DNA of 64,000 nucleotides from Torreya grandis (GCA_037957365.1 JARHVA010001737.1:2229001-2293000); one strand, 5' to 3'. Shown: positions 11,316-24,110, counted from the first letter of the stretch. The notes: generated by a model from the letters alone, not told the origin. Program-made: numbers and translations.

Positions 11316-11708
11316 TACTAGGTACCTAGGGATATGATATATTAATGTATATGGGTTGATGGAGATGCTAACATGTGGCACACATCCCCTTAGTTAGTTA
11401 TATGGGTATAATATATTAGGATAATGGAGTAACTTTTGAAATTAGTACATTGGGTAAGGTCAGTTTACATTGGGATTAGGAGGTTACCTATCCATGGGTT
11501 AGATAGATGTCTATATATAGGAGATGATTATCATGGTAAAGATATCAAGTAAACATTGAGTCTTCTATTGTAAGAGGATATTGGAGATTGTCCCCTTGAA
11601 GAGACATTATGCAGTTATTCCTTCCTAAAGGAGTATTATATGGTGTTTCCATACCTTAAGGGTATTTATGAATATATTGAATATTTGAATCATATCAAGA
11701 TCATATCA
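11316..11708 (+). repeat. Element A 3' LTR
   Basis: 393 bp, starting TACTAGGTACC (TG mutated to TA). It ends in a tandemly duplicated ATCATATCA-AG, making it about 10 bp longer than the 5' LTR. A TATA box CTATATATAG is at 11511-11520. Confidence 0.88.
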
Positions 11709-11713
11709 ATAAA

Positions 11714-12175
11714 CCTAAATTACTAAACACTAAACACTAAACCCTAACCCTTAAATACTAAACCCTAAACTTAGAACCCTAAATCTTAAAAACTTAACTT
11801 GAAATTACAAATCCTAAACCATAAAATCTTAATCTATAACACCAAACCATAAACCCTAAAACCAAAACTATGAAACCTAAACACTAAAATATTTACCCTA
11901 GACCATAAACCCCAAACCCTAAACTCAAAAACTAAACCCTAACCCATGAACCCTAAAACCTAAACTCTAAATTTATAAACCCTAAAACATAAATTTTAAA
12001 ACTTAAACCATAAACCCTAAACCCCAAAACCTCAACCTCAAGCCCTAAACCTTGAACCATAAATTCCAAACCCCAAACATTAAACCCCTAACCCATAAAC
12101 CCTAAACCTTAAAACCCCAATCCTTAAAACCTAGTGCTAAACCTTAAAACCTAACATATAACACCAAGCCCCAAA
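11714..12175. repeat. Degenerate plant telomere-like array, part 2
   Basis: Continuation of the CCCTAAA-variant array interrupted by element A, grading into other C-rich short repeats at about 12175. Confidence 0.8.
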
Positions 12176-12475
12176 TTGTCCTTAATTGTCCTAGTCACTC
12201 CCTCATCCTCATTAATCATAATTAACCACTCCCTTATCTTCCCTCATTGTGCCTAATCACACCCTCATCGACCCTCATCATCCCTAATCATCCCTAATCA
12301 TCCTTAATCACTCCCTCATCATCCCTCATTGTACCTCATCATCCCTAATCACTCCCTAACCATTATCAACCCTCATCATACCTAATAAATCCATAATTAT
12401 CCATCATCATAAATTATCATACCTAATCACACCCTCATTAGACCTCATTGTCCCTCATCATCATTAATCAGTGTC
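12176..12475. repeat. Degenerate CCCTMATCA short repeats
   Basis: Irregular tandem words such as CCCTCATCATC, CCCTAATCAC and CCTCATTGT. They share the CCCTAA/CCCTCA core with the neighbouring array and may derive from it by drift and re-expansion. Confidence 0.65.
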
Positions 12476-13944
12476 TAACTTATCTCTTTCTACTTTGGTA
12501 ACAAGAATCATGTAAGAAATATAATAAGGTTTTTTATAACTCATTTTTATGGTCTTTGTATTCACAAGATATGTTTGTATTTTATTGAAATTAGTATGTG
12601 TGATACTCACAATTCTAGTAAACACATTATTATGATAAATGAAACCAAACCTACAAACTCAGAATATGTCTATAATATTATAGAGGGAAAAGTTTTTAGT
12701 TAGCATGGGTAAAGGGTTTGTGTTTTTCATAGATTTTCTCCCATTGATTCATCTTCATTATCTTTATATTCAAAAACCAAATCAATGATAAACTTACTTT
12801 CCATCAGGGGATTAAAACCCTTCAACTTAGTAGTAAGGAATCTCTTCCCTAAGTCACAAATTTTCTTCTTATAATCAAAAGTGATAATGTATTTCTCAAA
12901 TCCACTTATTTCAAATATGTAAACCTTGAAATATGACCTAAAAATATAATTTAAGACTAGAAAATATCCAAACTTTAATGTGTAATGATTCAAAAATTAT
13001 TCCTATCCATGTAGAAATTTGAGCTGAGTAGATGTACCCTATAATTTTACAATCCACTCCTAAATACTTGGGCCTTGTAGAACCATATTTTCATTAGTTT
13101 GGTTTATGAGATTTGGAAAAAATTTAGGAAGAATATGATAAAAATAACATAATACCAAATAATTTTCAACCAATTTTAAAAATACACCTAAATCAAAAGA
13201 ATGAAGAAGAATAATCAAGTATCAAATTTACTAGTCTTTTTGAGAAATGTTTGAGCATTAGTTTAGAGAAGTTGAGAGACATATTGGAGCACCCTCTCTA
13301 TATGCATTTGACATGAATTTTATAAATTTTTTGAGTGCACACCATGCAATGTAAAAAAATCTTACTTGTATCTTCATTCTTCATGTCAAACCCAAACACA
13401 AAAACCTATATAAAGGAACATAAAAAATTGAGTATAAAAATATGAAAATCTACGTCAATATGAATGATTATTAATATAAGGTATAAATAGATTTTAATTT
13501 ATTTTTGATTGGGTAAATTGATTTTTTGAAGTAACCTCTATCTTATATGCATTAAGGGCCCTAGTTCATCAAATTTGTTTATGTACCTAAATTTTCTCAC
13601 CATGCTAATTCTATTAATTCTGCTAAAATAACTTATAACTATATTTCCTATCTATTTAACTAATATCCTATTCCCTATTTCCCGCATCCCACAAACCTTA
13701 TTATACCCCTCCAACCAATTAATCACTCTTATTAATATAATAACTAGACCTACTTACCTACTAACCTACCTATTAATCCACTTATCAATTTAAAAATATA
13801 ATTTATTTATGTACCCATCTACCACCCTACTAACTAGCTATTCCTACACCCCTAAACCCTAATAGAGATTTATATAATTGGAGAATTATCGAAATATCCT
13901 CCAATTTATCCTTTTTTCCTCTTTAATTCTCCATTCTGGATATT
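12476..13944. other. No recognisable gene
   Basis: AT-rich sequence. The longest reading is an 88-residue minus-strand ORF (12993-12727) with no recognised family or motif. Around 13600-13860 there are short C-rich words (ACCTACTAACC, ACCCATCTACC) like a pyrimidine-biased spacer. Confidence 0.5.
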
Positions 13945-13969
13945 TCCAAGGAATTAAAAATTCCTTGGA
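13945..13969. repeat. Short perfect hairpin
   Basis: Arms TCCAAGGAATT (13945-13955) and AATTCCTTGGA (13959-13969) with a 3-nt loop, further extendable by GATATT/ATATCC. A direct repeat GCCATTGATCTT lies about 35 bp to the right. This could be part of a small inverted-repeat transposon, but termini were not found. Confidence 0.5.
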
Positions 13970-14059
13970 TATATCCTAGCCATTGATCTTAATGGTTCAA
14001 AATTAAATTTGAGCCATTGATCTTTCCCTCCATTTCCTATATAACCAAGATAATACTCC

Positions 14060-15244
14060 ATGAAAATTTTGAACATAAGAATCTAATAAGGGGAGATTAG
14101 TATCATGTTAGTAGATGAAATCAAATCCAAAAACACACTAATAAACTAACACCTTAATCTTAGATATTAGGGGGAAGCTTGGTGAATAAAACCTAATGAA
14201 GACACAACTAGAATGCAAAGAAATAAAAAACTTTCCTCACCTTCTTTGATTTCTCCAAAGGATTTGTTCGTTGGCTTGTTCGGCTTGTGCTTCAAAGTTC
14301 CTCATCAATGGAGCTTGGCAATTCTCCACCTCCTTTTGGCATCATTAGTTTTATGGCTTTGAATTATGAAACTTGACTCAATATTTTGGCATAATAACAC
14401 TATATTAAAATAGCTTTGAAATCATTTGTGCATTATAACTTTGGCTTGAGAGAGCTTCCTAAATTATGAATGTGAGGCCTTCTATTTATAGATTTTTCAA
14501 ATGGTTTTGGATTAACCATGATCACCCATCTCAAGATGAATATGTGTGGCCATGAATAATTTAATTATGCAAATAAAATCCATAAATACTCTCATCATGA
14601 TTTGTGAATAAGGGGCATTAATAAGACATGAGAGGACTTAATCAGATATTTGTTGCATTTATGGCTTATGGAGCCACCTCAAAAAATGATGTCGCATGAT
14701 GATGCAAATATTAAAAACCAATTTCCAAAAATAAATATTCAACAAGTTCCATGGAATTCTTACTTAGGCTCATAATTGGGTTTAATTTGCCTAAGTAAGA
14801 TTGAAACATTTTAATGCAATTCTTTGGGAAATGGTGCACAAATTAATCAAAATGGTCCAAATGTCATATTATTGGGTCAAAATTTGACTAGAGTGGAATT
14901 AGAAGCTAATGTTAGTTGCATATGGACCAATATCCCATTTAGGATGTTATTTACATAAAATTACACATGCACATATCGTGTACTTTTGAATTAGGGGAAT
15001 TTAATGGTTTAGAGTGTCAAATTGCATTTTTGGCATTTTGTCTTGAAATGATTCAGGAAGAACTAATGATCTCATAAAATGCATTACCCTATTTAGGGAT
15101 ACGATGGCCAAAATTGACACTTTTATATGATAAATTTGAACCATTTAACATGTTTTAGTGTTTTTAGGCCAAATTGTGATGTTTGCTAGAAATTGGTCTG
15201 AAGCTTGGTTGGAGGTCATTGGTGGCCAATTTTAGGTGTCTACA
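14060..15244. repeat. Possible solo LTR
   Basis: About 1.2 kb of noncoding sequence. It ends in GGTGTCTACA (15235-15244), a common LTR terminus in plant Ty3 elements. It also contains a block (CTTTCCTCACCTTCTTTGAT and after) of the kind found in long LTRs. No second copy or target duplication was seen, and the start is a guess. Confidence 0.3.
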
Positions 15245-15779
15245 AAAACTAAGTTGTAAACTTGTTAACTTACTACCATTATCATCTCTCTTGCATCCAT
15301 ATATCCCTATCAAATCCATCATCTAATCAAGAAGTCCATTGGAAGTCATTATCAAACATAATCAAGCAATCCAACATCTAACACATTTTACATAAAAAAT
15401 TTATTTAGAAATTTAGAGGGGAGATAAAAGAGGTAAAATGATGGTGAGAACTCTTATCATGGAAATTTGATTATCTATTTTATCCTCTCTGTTTGATGTT
15501 CTTTATGTTTGGGGTTTTTATTGTTAAATATAGTAATATAGAAGAAATCCAAAATTTAGGCTATATTTTGGTGACCAGAGTTGGAGCATACTCCATTAAC
15601 CTAACTTATTAAGCTTTCTAGAAGTGATTTGGATGCTTATAGGTCTAATTGGACATGAATTAAACACCAAATTTTGAAAAAATCATCAGGTATAGGAGAC
15701 TTGCAATTTGCACTAGTAACTATGGTATTATAGTTATGATATTATAGCTAGATCAGCGGTATTACATTAAAATTTAAAT

Positions 15780-16900
15780 TTAATGCTAACAATTTTTGGA
15801 TTTTGATAGGCTTTTCCCCTTTATGCAAAATCTCTACTTCAAAATTAGTGATCTTTCTCTGCCAGTTTTGTCTCTAAAATTATAGTTTTGCAAAATTTAT
15901 GGGTTGTCATAATATCACTATTTTTTTCTATGTCTAACCTTTATACATGACGCTTAGCTATTTGGTATTATATGGATGTATTTTATGTCTTTTATGTGTA
16001 GGGAAAATAAGGTTTAATTGAGAACCTAACTATTGGTAATTAAGATGCAACATTGGAACTTTCATATCTGTAGTTTTGACCTGGTAATAATAATATTATG
16101 TGTTAGTCATGGTTTTGCAGAGTATCTAGTTTGTCTTCATATCACTATTTTCATCTGTTACTAACCCTTGCACAAGTTATTCAGCTCTATTGGTTTGGCC
16201 TAGAAAAAGTGTGTCTCTTATGTGTAGGGAAAGATAAGATTGACCAAAAATTTTAACCCTTGTTGGCTAAAATGCAATATCACAACTCTCAGACTTGTAG
16301 TTTTACATTGGTATTCACAATATTATGTGGATAATTGTGGTTTTATAGAGTGCCTGGGTTAAGAATTAATATTTTTCATCTATTTCTAACCAGTGTGCAA
16401 TTCATTTTAATCTACTTGTGTTGCCTGGAAGTAGCTTATGTCTTTTATTTACAAGAAGAAGTAGGGTTGACTGAAGATTTGGTCACTGATGATTAAACAA
16501 CAATATTGCAACTCTTAAATTTGTGGTTTTGAATTGATAGTCATGTCATTACCATCGAAAACTATGGTATTATGTTTTGTGATTAAATTGGTAAAAATTT
16601 ATCCTATTAGCCCCTAATATGATAAGTGATAGTCATTTTATTCTCTGTCTGTAGGGCATATAATCTTTTTGATAGGACTACTCTGACTATTTTTGGTCTA
16701 AATATTTTAGGATTTAACTATTTTTGGTTTTTCTTGTTAAATTGTGTGCTTGATAAGGTTGATTTTTGATGTGTGTAGGATACCATGATATATAAGAGAT
16801 CATATAAACTAAATTATCAATCATTAGCCTGTTAAAATACCTGCTGCAATATCGCTAATTTGAGTCTTGTAATTTTGTCTTATTATCTATGATATTGTGT
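15780..16900. repeat. Diverged ~230-bp tandem repeats
   Basis: A block TGTGTAGGGAAA-TAAG-TT recurs near 15998, 16222, 16457 (as TACAAGAAGAAGTAGGGTTGAC), 16647 and 16770. Each follows a CTTTTATGTGT-like lead and precedes a stretch with CAATAT, AACTCT and TTGTGGTTTTG. Spacing is about 224, 235, 190 and 123 bp. At least four diverged units are visible; none encodes an ORF. Confidence 0.6.
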
Positions 16901-18636
16901 ACTTAGTAGTGACTTTGTAATTAGGTATATTCAGGGCTTAGTTTAACTTTATTCTTAGACTTTTATTTGATCATTAGGATAAAAATAATTGGTACTTTAT
17001 CTAAAAATATCTAGGTGCCCTTTTACTAATTTTTTTCATTAGTTTATAATATATCATACGTACTTATTAAATTCTTCTTAGGTGGTCTATATTTTGAAAT
17101 TGCCATCTAACTATTATTTTTCAAGATATAATCCATCTACATCATTTAAAACTAGAGAATTTTTAGTTTTTTACTTCATTTCAAAATCGCTAATCTCAAA
17201 TTTCTAACATTTGTGGTTTTGTACTATGTAGTTGTGGTTTTGTAGGGAGTTGCAATTTTGCATTGTGTAATTGCGGTTTTGAAAGGAATCAAAGTTTTGC
17301 ATTAAGTCAAACTACTAACATTTTTTGTGTAGGACCTCTCAAGACAAAGGCACCCCATTTCTTCTCCTAATCCTTATGTTTGTAGGAGGGGTGCCAAAAA
17401 CCTTATATTTCAGCCTTATTGTTTGTATATATTTGTTTTTTATGTGATTTGATTGTATATATTTATGCTTCCTCACATAGGTAATTAATCAAATTAATTT
17501 TGATTTCCTATTTGTTAACCCTTTTTTTAGTCTAGGATAGCATGTGACACAAAATTCATCCCCATGCATGGGGTTAGTCACTAGGGGTCAGTGACATGGA
17601 TTTTATCACCATGCACCAGACCAAACTCTATGTTTTGATGGAATATAAATATCAGAAGAGATGTCATTAGGTGCTAAAGTGGAATTAATCATAAATGGTT
17701 CTATAGAGTGAGGGGAATTTAAGCTCTAATACACAAAGTAGTTAGACAACATCCTACATAGAATTGGGCCCCACTGTAACTTCATGTCTATTAGGGACTC
17801 CCCTTGAACCTTTTTACAAAACCTAGCTTAGGACCTTTAGACCATAACAATAATTTTACTATCAGAGTCAAGATTAACTCCTAAAAAGATTCTAAGTGTA
17901 GATGGGGTAAAGAGGTTTTGGTTGATTCTATAATAGGTCATAATCATATAGCCTCACCCACAAAGCCATTAGATGGTACAAGGATCGGGTTACACACCCT
18001 TCTAAGTTTACTAGCTTATAATTTGTTGCATGTGTTTTTTGTGTGTCATGTTAAACCCATATTATTTTTAAACTGATTCAGCCATACCCTTTTTGTTTTT
18101 AACACCTAAGATACCCCTAGGCTTAAATTAATTCTTAAACCTCGTCATAACATCCATCCCACCATCCTAAATAATATTTGACATCTACCTCAAATTTTCC
18201 ATTTACCATTCTTGTATCCATCTTATATATTCCATCCTAAAGCACATCTAATATTCCATCGTCCATATCACCATCCAAAACAACATCAAAATCCCCCTTT
18301 TATATTTTCCCTCTTATATCTATCACTATCATTTTTGGATACTATATTTGGCCTTGGAACCAAATCCTAGTGGTCACCCATCCCTCCACATATTCATTAT
18401 AATCATTGGACTATTTATTATCAACATACATAGCCTTATCAATATTTTAGTCTAATACCCATCACTTCCCCTATCATTGCCTCTTCATACCTAAAACCCA
18501 TTTAATCACTTTATTACTAGTGTGAAATGTATTTGATTCTATAATCTCCTACTCTCCTTACTAGATTAGAATCTCACAAGGTTTTGTCTCTTGGTAATCC
18601 TTAGTCATCTTGATCTTCACATCCCTTCAAACCTAA
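16901..18636. other. Noncoding sequence, possibly the 5' part of element C
   Basis: AT-rich, then C-rich from about 18130 (many CATCC/CCATC words). No ORF. It abuts element B. Because element C gag starts shortly after B, this may be the LTR/leader of C, but no LTR partner lies in the window. Confidence 0.3.
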
Positions 18637-18641
18637 AAACA

Positions 18642-19756
18642 TCTAATGTCCCCATTCTTATGTAGGAGGCCTAGGAGGCTTAATTCAGTCTTAGCCTTGG
18701 TCATATACAAGAGGATAGAGATGTTGGGGGTTATTGGGTATGGATTTTGATTACCACCTTCACTTTATGTTATAATTCGTCATTAACTTAAGTGATGGGT
18801 GAAAAGGTGGTATTATTATATTCTTTCATTAGGATATCTTAAGTTTTTTTTCTAGAATGTCCACAATAAATTCACTTAAGTTATATTTATGCACATGGTA
18901 ATTTCCCAAAAGGGGGTGTTAGGGTTTCTTTTGCCTCTTTTGAGATATTAAAGGCTTCTTTATGGTGGGTATTGGATTTGGATCAATCCAATGGTGGAGA
19001 TTATAATTTTTTTTGAGAATGATTATATATATCCCCTTGTGGTCATTTTGAGGGGATTCATATACTCAATCATTTTTAGTTGTTGCTATTTTCAATATTT
19101 TTGCTTGTAGAGGCTAGATTCTACATGATCCCTAGCTTCGGTGGTGAGAGACCCACTCCTAGTTGGAAGAGAGTTCTTTGGTGAGGGTTTCAAACCTATA
19201 TCCCTAGATTCATTTGGTTCATATTTGGAGTATAGTCAAAGGATACATTAGATATTTTAGATTTGGAGGAGAGGGATAACCATTCCTCATTTAGGCTCAT
19301 CTATTTTATGATTTGAAGTTGGTGGGTATCTCCCATAAGTGGGGTGACTCATTTGGGAGATTAAAAAGGATTTTAGGAGGGGTTTTAATGGGTATTTTTT
19401 GAAGATTTTAGAGATGGAGCTTGCTACCATGACCTTGATGCCCTGGGGATTTGTTTTTGGTAATTTCTCTTTCTATTTTGGAGTTTACGATTATCTATAA
19501 TTTTCCCTATTTGCAGTCATGAAAATAAGGACACAAATTTAACTTTTGGCCCTAAAAATTATTTTTAGTTGTTTAATATTATAATTATTTTTATACATCA
19601 TTTGAAGCATTTGAGTATTGTCAAAAGTGAATATTTTGAAAAATATTAATTATTTTATAATTCTATACCTTGCTATTCTAAAAAAATAGTTTTCAATTTT
19701 GAGGGTTTTTAGTAAAGTTTCTGAGTTTTAAGGAGATATCCTAAAAGGGATATTTC
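18642..19756 (+). repeat. Element B 5' LTR
   Basis: 1115 bp. It starts TCTAATGTCC, probably once TGTAATRTCC, and ends GATATTTCA. A TATA box (TATATATA, about 19024-19032) precedes CCCCTTGTGG. Confidence 0.9.
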
Positions 19757-19758
19757 AG

Positions 19759-19770
19759 TGGTATTAGAGC
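19759..19770 (+). other. Element B primer-binding site
   Basis: TGGTATTAGAGC, one base from the tRNA-Met complement, just after the LTR end. Confidence 0.85.
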
Positions 19771-19847
19771 TACCTTTATTTCAGCCTATTAGGTAGTGCA
19801 TGAAGGTATATTATAGAAGGAATACACCTTGAAAGGAAGGTTAAAAC

Positions 19848-20920
19848 ATGGTAGATAAGGAAGAGTTAAATGAGGAGTTTATGAAGAAAATATTCATCAA
19901 CATGGTGAAATAACTGGAGACAACCAATCTCTATTTGAGGTAGCTCACACAAAATATGAATCAGATCAAATCTAGGGATAATAGGGAAAAGGGTGAGAAC
20001 AAAAATTTAGGGAAATAATCCCCCCATTCTTCTAATAAGCCTTTAAGACGTCATGAGCTCTCTTTCTTTAAATATTCTGAAGCATGACTTATGGGGCAGC
20101 TAATAGATACACTTAATGAGGAGTCTTGTTGGACAAAATACCAATCTTTGAGCAAGGGTTTTAGAGATAATATGAAGATTGGAAGCAATCCCAAGAGAGA
20201 TCATCAGATACAGGTACCTAAATTACAAAGGCATTTGGGGTAGATTTCCATTCCACACTTTGATAGCTCTAATAAGTGTACCACATGATCATGGGTATAA
20301 AATATAAAGACCTATTTTGTGAACCCCATTTATGAAGATGATGCAATTAAGTTTGTAATCTTACATCTTGAGGGAGATATACATTATTGGTGGCATCATG
20401 GACTAGTGACATAGGGGCACATGCACATTACCACATATACAGAGTTCACTTAGAGGTTAGATGATAGATTGATAGGAGAGATCTAGATAGATTTTTTAGG
20501 GAGTTGACTCACTTGAGATAGATAAGCTCCTGGGATATCTACATTGTAGATTTTTAGAGACTTTCAGTGATGGTTCTTGATATTTTAGAGATGAGGTTGA
20601 CTTCAATATTCATAGTAAGATTGACAGATACTTTGGTTGGATTCATGAAGGCATTTGAGCATCCTTCATTACATGAGACCATTATGAGAGCTTGAGACTT
20701 GGAGTTGTCTAATCCAAAATCTATATTTTCACCTAGAGTTCAATAGAGAGTTCCTTCACCTAGACAAGATGATAGGATCTTGGTATCAACTAGGAAGCCA
20801 TTCATTTCACCAGAGCTTAGGGAAGAGTTGAGGTGAAACAAACTATCTTTCAATTATTGTCAACTATGGACACATGGACATAATTATTTTGGGAAGAGCA
20901 AGGCCCAATATACTGAGGTA
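19848..20920 (+). pseudogene. Element B gag
   Basis: Starts at ATG 19848 (MVDKEELNEEF). The capsid-like core carries KFVILHLEGDIHYWWHHGL near 20350-20405, a hallmark of Ty3 gag. A decayed zinc knuckle (NYCQLWTHGHNY, near 20855-20890) keeps the first Cys and the Gly-His but has Trp for the second Cys. Gag forms the particle and packages RNA. Numerous in-frame stops; inactive. Confidence 0.8.
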
Positions 20921-21059
20921 TATGAGGACAATGATGATGAGGGAGATGAAGTATTAGAACCTCATGAGCTTCATGATGGTGATGTATTAGATAGTGCTAG
21001 TTTTAAGATTGCAAAGGAGAATTTTCCCACCAAAACCATAACTTTATTGCCTAGTACCC

Positions 21060-21480
21060 CTAGGTATAAGGCATTCAAGGTTTGAGGGGTCATGTAGGGA
21101 TAATGCATGGTGGTGCTTATTTATAGTGGGGCCACCCATAATTTCATTGATGTTGCTTTAGCAAAGAGATGGGACCTACAACTAGAAGATTTTGAGGGTT
21201 TTAATGTGGTGGTATCCAATGGTGAGTCCATGAGATGCACATGAAGGGTTCCATAGTTGAGCATCACTATGGGTAACTATAGAGTTATTGATGATTTCTA
21301 TAGTGTTGGTATTTGAGAGACCAACATAGTGCTTCGAGTGTAGTGGCTTCACTCACTTGGTGAGTTTTGGACTAACTTCTAGAGAATGGAGCTGAAGTTT
21401 AAGTCTGAGGGTAGGAATGTGGTCTTAAGAGGATTATCTTTAGAAACACCCAAAGTGGTCATGGCCAAAAATATGGAGAG
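21060..21480 (+). pseudogene. Element B aspartic protease
   Basis: LIYSGATHNFID (21118-21153) is the retropepsin active-site motif with the catalytic Asp changed to Tyr (GAT to TAT). Downstream, NIVLRV-stop-WLHSLGEF fits the D-V-V-L-G-x-x-W-L-x-x-L-G element. It would cleave the polyprotein; dead here. Confidence 0.8.
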
Positions 21481-21559
21481 GTAATTTAGGCACAATGATT
21501 TTGATTAAGAATTTTAGTGCTTGGTTTTAACCAAGAGATTAGATGATGATAAGATATAG

Positions 21560-22320
21560 TATCATGTTGATATCTAGGCCCTACTGGACAAGTATAGTGT
21601 AGTTTTTAGTGATATACCTCTAGGTGTACCTCCCAATAGAGGGTTTGATCATGTGATCAAGCTTGAGGAAAATAATCCTATGGTCACCAATCATTATCAT
21701 CACACAAAATAGTTTAAGGATGAGATTGAGAGAACCATATGTGAGCTCCTAGATATGGGACATATCGGCCCAGTTCTAGTCCCTTTGCTTCTTTGGTTGT
21801 TTTGGTGAAGAAGGATGAAACCATGAATATGTGTATAGATTAAGGTGACTTTAATAAGAAAACAATTAAGAATAAGTATCATATGCCTCATATTGATGAG
21901 TTAATGGATGAGCTACATGGTGAAATATATTTTTCCATAATAGATTTGTGATTATGATACCATCAAATCAAGTCAGAGAGGGGGATGTGCAAAAGATAGC
22001 TTTGAAATACCACTACAATTACTTTGATTTTCTTGTGATGCCATTTGGTTTTTTGAATTCACCCACTATGTTTCATTCCTATATGAACCATGTTTTTAAC
22101 CACTACTTGTGGAAGTTCATGTTGGTATTCTTTGATGACATTTTAGTCTATACTAGGACATGGGATGATCAAATGAGACATGTTGATAAGATTTTGTGTA
22201 TTTTCAGAAGATTATTTGCTATACACAAAGGCTTATAATTATGAATTCAACATGATAGAGATATTATACTTGGAATATGTGATTAGAGGAGGTACAATCA
22301 AGGTTGATAGGGCAAATATT
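21560..22320 (+). pseudogene. Element B reverse transcriptase
   Basis: A pre-RT stretch (DKYSVVFSDIP, about 21577-21615) is followed by RT blocks in order: a stop-broken CIDxxxFNKKT near 21830, then VMPFGFLNSPTMF (about 22035-22070) and LVFFDDILVYTR (about 22117-22155), where the usual F-I-DD is FFDD. RT copies the element RNA. A frame change occurs around 21780-21950. Interrupted by stops and frameshifts. Confidence 0.85.
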
Positions 22321-22479
22321 TAGGTAATATTAGATTGGCCACCACTGAGGACTTTGACACACTTGATAGGGATCTTAGGTCTATGTATTTAATACAGGAG
22401 GTTTGTGAAGGGATTCTCTCACTTGGCTGATCCATTGATAGACTTTACCAAGAAAGGAGATTTTTCTTAGTTAGATTCA

Positions 22480-22960
22480 ACACAACAAGTTTTTGATCAC
22501 CTTAAGGAGGTGATGATTTCATGTCCAATTCTTACACTACCAAACTTCACTCAGCCATTTATACTCAAGTGTGATGCATCAAGGGAGGACATTAGAGTAG
22601 TAATTATGAAATATGGGCATCCCATTACCTATGAGAGTTAAAAGTTGAGTCCTGTGGAGAGGGGGTACTCAATTTATGATAAGGAGATGCTATCCATTAT
22701 GCATGCATTGGTCAAATTTAGGCAATATCTTATCAGCAATAGATTCATGGTTCATACAAATCATAACAATTTAAGGTTTTTTTGGGGTAGAATAATATTA
22801 ATGAACACCAATAGATATGGGTTAACACAACACATAATTATGAATTTGATATAGATTACACAAAAGGTAATAATAATGTGGTAGTTGATGCTTTATCTAG
22901 GAGACTTTACCTTGATTCTATGATTAGTTATATGTCATAGATTTTAGATGATTGGAAGGC
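22480..22960 (+). pseudogene. Element B RNase H
   Basis: FILKCDASREDI (about 22557-22595; first catalytic Asp present), then YSIYDKEMLSIMHAL (about 22668-22710; Glu present), then VHTNHNNLRFF, where the T-D-H motif reads T-N-H. A linker GNNNVVVDALSR (about 22866-22905) ends the domain. It would degrade the RNA of RNA/DNA hybrids. Confidence 0.85.
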
Positions 22961-23010
22961 TTACATACTTATTGAGTATTGTAAGATTTAGTTTGCATGT
23001 GACATCATAA

Positions 23011-24110
23011 ATGGAATTATCTAGGATGATAGATACAAAGTCTTGGATGACCTCATACTACAAGGATAGGATTTTCTTTGTACCAGAGTCCAAGATGAAG
23101 GAGAAGATCCTTCGAGTAGTGCATGATACACCTTTAGTAAGATATCCTATGTATTTTAAGACCTATAGATACATCAGAGAGGGGTTTTCATGGAAAGGGT
23201 TAAAGGATGATTTCCTTAGCCATATTAGGAAGTGTTTAGTTTGTCAATAAACTAAGGTGGAACATACTTTTCTAGTAGGACTTCTACAACCTCTTCCTAT
23301 CCCTAAGCAAAAATGGGAGAGCTTATTTATGGAATTTATTACAAGATTTACCTTAGTACATGGGCATGATTGCATCTATGTAGTGGTTGATCAGCTGACT
23401 AAGTATGCCCATTTATTTTCTATGATTTCTAGGCATATGAAAAAATGGGTAACACAAACATTCTTCACAGGTGTTTTTAGGCTTCTTGGCTTTCCTAAGA
23501 ACATTGTCAGTGATCGAGATAGCCATTTTATGAGCACATTTTGGTAAGATATTTTTTGAATTATAGATACTAAGTTGACTCCTAGTACTAGCTATCATCC
23601 ACAAACATATGGATAGATAGAAATAGTCAATAAGTGGATAGAGGGATACTTGCATAAATATGTAGTAGGACATCAATGAGCATGGATTAGATGGATACAC
23701 TTGGGTGAGTATTGTTATAATACCACCTATAAAATGATTATTGGCATGGCTCTTTTTCATGGATAATATGGATATGATCTTTCATCATTTGTGGATCTAG
23801 TACTATTTGATCGCTGAGCTCCCAAAGCTCATGATTGGTTGTAGGAAAATTATGATATTTTGAAGGCCCTCAAGGAGAATATGTAGAAAGCATAGAATCA
23901 ATAGAATATTTATATAGATAGACATAGGGTTGATATGTATTTTGAGGTAGGAGATTTGGTCTTTCTAAATTTATAACCCTATAGACAATCCTCACTTAAG
24001 AAGAGTGGTGCTGATAATTTGAAACCATGATTATATGGGTATACAAGATAGTTCAGAGGGTTAGGGTAGTTGCATATGAGTTAAAGCTTCTGGAATAGAG
24101 AAAGATCCAC
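23011..24110 (+). pseudogene. Element B integrase
   Basis: The N-terminal HHCC zinc domain retains VVHDTPL and CLVC (23120-23250). The core has a first motif MEFITRF with Glu for the usual Asp (about 23330), IVSDRDSHF (second Asp, about 23505) and a TYG-stop-IEIVNKWIEGYL block (third Glu, about 23609-23650). After TAA 23248 the frame continues, as if CAA became TAA. Integrase joins cDNA ends to target DNA. Confidence 0.85.

Larger units (their letters stand above)
9027..11708 (+). mobile_element. Element A: compact non-autonomous LTR retrotransposon in telomere-like array
   Basis: Direct repeats at 9027-9409 and 11316-11708 flank a 1.9-kb interior. The interior starts with a tRNA-Met primer site and ends in a purine tract (AAGGAGGAAAG, 11302-11312). 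Target duplication ATAAA is at 9022-9026 and 11709-11713. By eye the LTRs differ at about 25 sites (roughly 6-7%). The interior holds one long decayed frame (gag, acidic stretch, protease remnant, Trp-Asn tail) and no reverse transcriptase, RNase H or integrase. It would have needed enzymes from a related autonomous element. Confidence 0.9.

Noticed and set aside
12727..12993. Minus-strand 88-residue ORF as a gene
   Set aside because: No motif, no neighbours, and length expected by chance in AT-rich DNA.
23413..23760. Minus-strand ORF of 115 residues
   Set aside because: Overlaps the B integrase core on the opposite strand; no family resemblance.
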